Assembly (NCBI GenBank): GCA_020698575.1
Contig: CM036242.1
Location: forward strand, 10,117,624 to 10,181,623
Source: Bostrychus sinensis
Taxonomy: Eukaryota; Chordata; Actinopteri; Gobiiformes; Eleotridae
Length of the DNA: 64,000 bases
Direction of reading: 5' to 3'
Part shown: piece by piece, positions 58,525 through 64,000 of the stretch
Layout: each line of letters begins with the position of its first letter
How positions within the stretch are numbered: position 1 is the first letter of the stretch
Made by a program: the position numbers and the translations under genes
Notes under the pieces: model-generated
Database searches by the model: none
What the model saw: the letters and a program-made list of their open reading frames with translations, nothing else
Told to the model about the DNA's origin: nothing

Positions 58525-61000
58525 TATTTTGTTGTTTTTTACACTTTTCTTTGGGTTGAAAGTGTCAGCTCTGCAACTAACTGTCCTCTGTCCACTGTGT
58601 GCACCTCGCCTTAGACTCACAGTCACTGGTAACTACATAAATGTTACAAAGCATGAGTAGCTCACTGCCATTTTTGATCCACATGAAAGAAAAACTGGCA
58701 CAAAGTTCAGCGTCCCCTCCTTCAGCACAAATGACCTCAGGTGAAAGGGATTTTGTGGGGCTTTGGTTTTAGTGAGGCTGTGGACTCAATCCCTAACAAC
58801 AAAAAAAAGATCAGGTTTCTCCAGTTTTTAAAGTGCTATAGCCAGGCCACTGATGACACCATGCAGGCCACTCTGTCCAATGTTTTATCTTGTTCAGGTT
58901 AGCCTACCTCCTCACCCACAATTCCCACAACTGAAAAAGCAAAAGCAAAAAAAACGCAGGTGGAACGTGATGCTTTTGAGCAGCGGTCGATGGTTTTAAG
59001 CCAGTGTAAGACTGATATTCTGACAGCACTGCACAAAGGCCTGGCAGTTCACATAAACGCCCATATATTTTTTACTATTTTGATAAAAAAAAAAGGAAAA
59101 AAATTATTATTGCGCAGAATACTTAATTGTTTTTATTCTGAAAAGTAGAAGGGTGACTTTTATCATTGTACTGGTAGTAGAACTCTTTAGATATTTTAGT
59201 TAGCTCTTAAAAAAAGATTCGGACAGCTGTGGCGGGTGTGCACAGGTTGCAGGTTCGAGGTTGTTTTGCCAGAGCACTTCACCAGCAATAGACTGGAAAT
59301 ATTATGAAAATATTCTATCTCTATGGCTTAGCACATACAGTAGTTTGATCCTTTAAGACTGTGGCTGCACCCTTTTTCACCGGAGCTGTAGAAAGTAGAA
59401 AGTGAAAGTTTATTGATTATATTTTGACTTTTATCTCCTGTAGATTCTTTGTTTTGTGGTGGGTACAGAGCACAGGTGATGATATGAGCTTGTACTGTAT
59501 TCATAAACGTTATCTTGAGGTAAGGTTAGTCTGTAGAGTTTAAATATCTCAACAGATTTTATTGATTTTGTTTGCCTAAGCTAAATGTATTTACAAAATT
59601 AGAATTCCCTCTTAGCTAAGGCTTATATTTAAGATCACAAGCTGTCCTTAAGCAGTGCTTGAGTGCAGCTCTGTGAGATTACACACACTGGGACTGCTGG
59701 GAGCTGGAGTTTCACTGTCACTTTCCCCTGAAGGTGAAACTTGGAACTTGTGATCATAGATTAGAAAAACAAACAAAACACTTTAAATGTCCAAAGATGT
59801 GTAGATGACATTTACATAGAACTCTGTGTAGTGTGTATGCCAGGCTAGGAGGGAAATATACACATTTAAGAAGCAGTTTTCACAACAGACAAGGACTTTC
59901 TTTCCTTTTAAAACAAAAGTACTGCTTGAACATGAATTTCTAACCTACAGGCAAGTTGTATTTTGATGTGCATGTGTGCATCTATGTCCTTGTAAAGTAC
60001 ACACATTATAAACTCTTATGAAAAATCTTATGAGGACCCAAAAATGTGTTCTCTCAACTGAAATGTAATAGAAGTACACCAATCTACTGTACATACACAA
60101 AATATATGCACCTAATGATGGTGATCTGATACTGAGTGAGTTAGGAAGTTTAGTTTATTAGGAAGTCAGAAGAAACTGGAGACCATTTCTCACTGCCAAA
60201 AATAAAAACAATACAAGAACACACTGATTACATCCATCTTCCTCATCTTAATCAAAACCAAATGAACACTTGAAACCCCAATAAAAGAAAAAGAATTATT
60301 CACAGCTCTCATGAAAATGCCTAAGAACAAAGCAAAAACATTCCTAAAACATTTCTGGTCCCCTTAATCTGAAGATTAATTCCTGAAATAAAACAGCGCT
60401 CTAGAATCCCAGACAACCTAAACATCACCACAGTTTCACTCAGACCCAACAAAAACCCCACACTACCTGCTAGCTGACCTTCATTTTGAGATTTTTTTTT
60501 TATTTCATAGTATAAAAAGTGTTTTATTTCATTTTTTAGTAATTTTTCCAAATAAACAAATGAGCCCACATGATTAGACTTCTCTATCTTTTCAAAGGTT
60601 TACTGCAATACCACTGTCCACCACTGGAGGTCCCTGTAGTCTGTTAAATGGTTCTCTTTCCCTGTCTCTGTTGACTCTCAATGGGAAACAGATGGAGAGC
60701 TTTGCCGTGGGCTTTTACCAAATGAGGCGAGTTGTTATTAGAGCCACTCTCCTCAGTCTTCTACCATGTTTTTAATGCAGACACATATTTGATGAACAAG
60801 ATTTTCCAATTGGTCCTTGTGGGAAATGATCCTGATATTGTGCACACTTTTAAAAAGCTGGTGGGATGACTGTCATGATTTGATTTAAAATTTGTAAACA
60901 GGGATGAACTACTACTTTGTTGGACTGCTTACTTCTTTACTAACATGAACTCTACAAACAAAGAAAACATCTTTGAGTAGGCCACATCAGGGACAGAGCA
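58525..61000. other. intergenic DNA, nothing recognised
   Basis: No coding exon, RNA gene or clear transposon end could be supported. ORFs are short and without domains. Base composition is AT-rich throughout. Confidence 0.5.
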
Positions 61001-61002
61001 TA

Positions 61003-61160
61003 GTTTATTGTTTATTGTTTAATGGGATCCCCATTAGCTGCCCATTTAATGTCTTCCTGGGGTCCTCACAAAAAGTTTACAGTAACATAAAATACAATAT
61101 AAAATACACAAATAAATGAAAATACAAATAACAATAATGATATAATAAAATAATACAGGA
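61003..61160 (-). repeat. LINE 3'-end-like fragment
   Basis: 'aatgggatccccattagctg' and 'cttcctggggtcctcac' followed by an A-rich simple tract are, in reverse, the end of a common fish LINE. The L2-like RT piece on the - strand at 62705-62893 may belong to the same original insertion, now split by hAT insertions. Confidence 0.45.
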
Positions 61161-61252
61161 ATAAGGATAAAATAATAAACACATTGCAAAACAAAAGAAA
61201 AATCTAAACGTGTGGTTGTCTGCAACAATCCAGCTGCTAATATCTTCTTGTG

Positions 61253-61700
61253 CAGTCATGTCCAAAGTGCGGCCCGGGGGCCATTTGTGGCACGAGTCGA
61301 GATTTCATATGGCCCTCAGCTTCTAGGACAAAATGTATGACTTATGGCCCATCAGTGTTTCCGTAGCTTGACCTGTGCATTTGTGCATCTCATCAACTAC
61401 TCTGCCTGTTGTCTTCTAACTAGAAAATACTTTTGCAGTTGTGTCTCTAGATTACGCAACAATTTGTATAAAAGGTCAGTGCAAGTTTTGTATGGTTTGA
61501 AGTATTAGAAATTCTGTCATTACTCATAGTAAGCGTTAAAATATATGACTTAGAGGAGATGTTTACGTTCAAAGAAATTATTTTGTTGTCAAAGAAAAGA
61601 AAGTATAAGTTTGTAAAAAACATCAGTAAGGACTGTCGGCTCTCGGACCTTTACACATCTTCAAATCTGGCCCTCTTTGGAAAAAGTTTGGCCACCCCTG
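61253..61700. mobile_element. hAT-type MITE with TTCTTG(T/A)G duplication
   Basis: Ends CAGTCATGTCCAAAGTGCGG and AAAAGTTTGGCCACCCCTG. Flanking octamers ttcttgtg (61245-61252) and ttcttgag (61701-61708) differ at one base. The 'gtgcggcccgggggcc' start is characteristic of a widespread vertebrate hAT family. Confidence 0.75.
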
Positions 61701-62055
61701 TTCTTGAGTCTGTGTTTGTTTTGTACTCTCCGCGTGGCTCCAGGTTCCAGTTAAATATGGCTCTATATCGTACTGCGGACTTTAGATAATTTGTCCTGGG
61801 TTGAGGAAGTTTTAAATCGCTGCCTAATGCCTGTCGAGTTGAATAACTGTGACTATTTTCAACAAAAAACTAGCATGCAATGATGGTCGTTTTAAAAAAT
61901 AAAACGTTCCACAAAAATAAAAAGTCGTATTTTATTGCTAACTGTGAGTCATGAGAGGCGTTGATGCATTAGAGTCACACTTGTTCTCTGTGAGCACTGA
62001 ACTCTGCAGTGTGAAGCTCTCTCTGTGATGCACATAACTGGACAATACTCTAAAC

Positions 62056-62375
62056 CAGCCTTTCCCAAAGTCAGGACTGTCGTGGCCCCCTTAAATTTCC
62101 AAAAATCCCTTGCGGACCCCCAACAAAAAACTTCCCTCTATTCAAAACAGTCTGCCATGTTTTTCTACATGTTTTTTTTTTAAATAAAAACATTACAAAA
62201 ACACTGATTATTGACTAAAAGTTGTTTTAAAGTAATATTTTAAAACAAGTATACAACTGTAATTAATTTCAATTGTTTTATGTACTTAATGTTTTTAGGT
62301 ACTTAATATTTTCATTGATTCATTTATATTTTTGTATTTTTTATTTGTTTTTATTAACCAAAACCATGTGTCTGA

Positions 62376-62419
<44 letters not shown>

Positions 62420-62540
62420 TAATAAAAATAATAATAAAAATAAAAACAACAATAATAATAATAATAATAATAAAAATAATAATAAAAATAAAAACAACAA
62501 CAATAATAATAATAATAATAATAATAAAAATAAAAACAAC

Positions 62541-62598
<58 letters not shown>

Positions 62599-62704
62599 TA
62601 ATAATAAATACATTGAAATTGAAATATAGATAGCCTTTGGGGGCCCCCCTGTAGTACCTTTGCGGACCCCCAGGGGGCCCCGGACCCCACTTTGGGAACC
62701 ACTG
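62056..62704 (-). mobile_element. hAT-type MITE with CTCTAAAC duplication and expanded microsatellite
   Basis: Reverse-oriented relative of 24131-24562. It starts CAGCCTTTCCCAAAG and ends CTTTGGGAACCACTG, flanked by ctctaaac at 62048-62055 and 62705-62712. It is inserted within a - strand LINE reverse transcriptase fragment. Its internal ATT tract has grown to about 230 bp. Confidence 0.8.
62375..62605 (+). repeat. compound (AAT)n microsatellite
   Basis: AAT/ATA triplets interrupted by several 'aaaaataaaaacaac' units. The long I/L/Y-rich ORFs on both strands across it are artefacts. Confidence 0.95.
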
Positions 62705-62893
62705 CTCTAAACAACACAAACCAAGAGACTGTACTACCTGTTTAACAATAGAAGTGGGTATGTATGCAACACATCTCCTTACCATGGCAATACCTTTACC
62801 CATTTTAGCCACAATATCATCAATGTGAGCCAACCAAGACAAGTGAGAGTCCAAGATGACACCCAGTAATTTAGTTTGCTTCACTTGCTTCAA
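62705..62893 (-). mobile_element. LINE reverse transcriptase fragment
   Basis: The - strand encodes KQTKLLGVILDSHLSWLAHI then DDIVAKMGKGIAMVRRC, the conserved 'LGV.ID..L.W..HI' block of L2/Rex-type reverse transcriptases. It is interrupted on the left by the hAT element ending at 62704. Confidence 0.75.
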
Positions 62894-62971
62894 TTAAGCA
62901 TAGTTTAGTAGTCATAGTATTTGCCATATTGAAAATGGTACTGTAGTCTAAATCAAAACAATGGTCTGTGG

Positions 62972-63738
62972 TAGGGCAGAACAATTTTGGAAGAATATCT
63001 AGTTGCAATTTTTCTGACAGATATTGCGATCGCAGTTTGATTTGCTGTATATAAAAAAAAATAAAAAAATAAAAATTCAGTTTACAGTTGACACATTAAT
63101 AACGCATACATATGAATATAAGGAATCCCATGCCTTTCACAACAGGTGTGAGGTCTAAAGTAAGAGCTGAGACGTGAGGTTTTTATATTCACATCATGTA
63201 ATGACAAGAGGTGAGTAAACCACTAACGGTGTGTTCAGGGCCTGTAAAGTGTAACCGGCAACGTTAGACACTAAAGGAGACACTGAAGTGGAGGGAAAAA
63301 AGGAAATGCAGAAAAAGGTTTACGTTTTTGTTTTGACAGACAGGTGAGCGATGTAAAGGGAAGGCTGCAAAAATGCGCTCTATCTGGCACTAAAACATCA
63401 GAATATAGTGTATATTTAACACGTTTGGGTTTATTGCACCTGTTTTGCTCATTTACTTTAACCAGACTTTCTCACATGTTTAGAAAGTGTTTATGAATTA
63501 AGCTCTTACTGTTTTACGCAGACACCGCCCAGATTCATGGTGAATGTTATGAAACTCAAAAAAAAAAACTTTACATTGCTTCTGATTGGTGAGCGTTACT
63601 GTCTGTTACACAGGAACATGAACACACCACCTCATCAAGACAGTTATAAAGCCTGAAGAATCACAGCCTTTGTGGTTTGTTAATTGCGTCAAATCAAATT
63701 GTGATTTAGATTTGAGTTAGATTCATGGTTCAGCTCTA
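62972..63738. mobile_element. hAT-like element with perfect GTCTGTGG duplication
   Basis: Starts TAGGGCAGAACAATTTTGG and ends ATGGTTCAGCTCTA. Flanked by gtctgtgg at 62964-62971 and 63739-63746. The surrounding sequence is a copy of the 26700 repeat, where the same position reads ggtctgtgggttgcc without an insertion. Interior is non-coding. Confidence 0.8.
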
Positions 63739-64000
63739 GTCTGTGGGTTGCCAGTCTTTCTGCTTTTCTGATTGGGCGATCGGCAGTGCATGGTTTAGAA
63801 CCAAAACAAGAACTGTAAACAAAAACAACCTGGACATTAGGTTCAATATTTTTAAAACTGTGACTAAATCAAATGTACCATTGTTATCAGTATCAGTATA
63901 AAATATATGTTCTGCTTATTGCACCTTTAATATACAAATTTATCAAAACAACTCATTTGTATTGAAAATGTGTGGATGAACAGTGGGGCAACACCTAGTT

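Noticed and set aside
62295..62893. Three long I/L/Y-rich ORFs on both strands, up to 179 codons
   Set aside because: Microsatellite translation fused to a LINE RT fragment. Only the RT part (62705-62893, -) is meaningful.
1..64000. CRISPR arrays, prokaryotic operons, integrated viral genes
   Set aside because: No regularly spaced repeats and no bacterial gene organisation. No viral protein motifs were seen; the reverse-transcriptase pieces are non-LTR LINE type.
53562..64000. RPLP1 (next gene in human)
   Set aside because: No frame encoding the expected acidic ribosomal protein start or its conserved tail was found in this interval.

Overview
This is vertebrate nuclear DNA, almost certainly from a teleost fish. 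It is AT-rich, intron-rich and packed with fish-type interspersed repeats: hAT, Tc1 and Harbinger DNA elements, L2-like LINE ends and tRNA-derived SINE sequence. Two multi-exon genes can be assembled exon by exon with consistent splice sites and reading phases, and both lie on the + strand.

Layout. Bases 1-14072 hold a possible first exon of an unidentified gene at the left edge, one further phase-compatible exon candidate near 9.8 kb, and many repeats. Bases 14161-36864 encode paqr5 (membrane progestin receptor gamma): seven coding exons giving 330 residues, preceded by a TATA-like promoter. Bases 39457-53561 encode kif23 (MKLP1/CHO1, the kinesin-6 subunit of centralspindlin). Its 24 exons include two optional ones: a 42-nt cassette in the motor-domain region and the long CHO1-type exon. 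The kif23 promoter carries a GC box, an E2F-like site, a CCAAT box and a CHR-like site, as expected for a G2/M gene. From 53562 to 64000 I find no host gene, only repeats, a large palindrome and a candidate RFX site. The order paqr5-kif23 on one strand matches my recollection of human 15q23.

The two genes do not obviously work together. PAQR5 is a seven-membrane steroid receptor of the AdipoR-like family. KIF23 bundles antiparallel microtubules for cytokinesis. Their adjacency looks like old conserved synteny.

The most interesting points are these. (1) The CHO1 exon of kif23 shows an apparent 1-nt frameshift, or else starts at a weak in-frame acceptor. (2) A 42-nt symmetric cassette exon sits in the motor region. 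(3) A 234-bp block occurs almost identically in kif23 introns 1 and 4. (4) A Tc1-like element carrying a second nested element ends 56 nt before the last kif23 exon. (5) A palindrome at 58 kb carries a degenerate hammerhead-ribozyme-like core. (6) Several hAT insertions have readable 8-bp target duplications, one with a related unfilled site elsewhere in the window. (7) A GC-rich, multi-frame-open island lies inside paqr5 intron 2. I found no CRISPR array, functional tRNA or rRNA gene, and no clearly new biological system.
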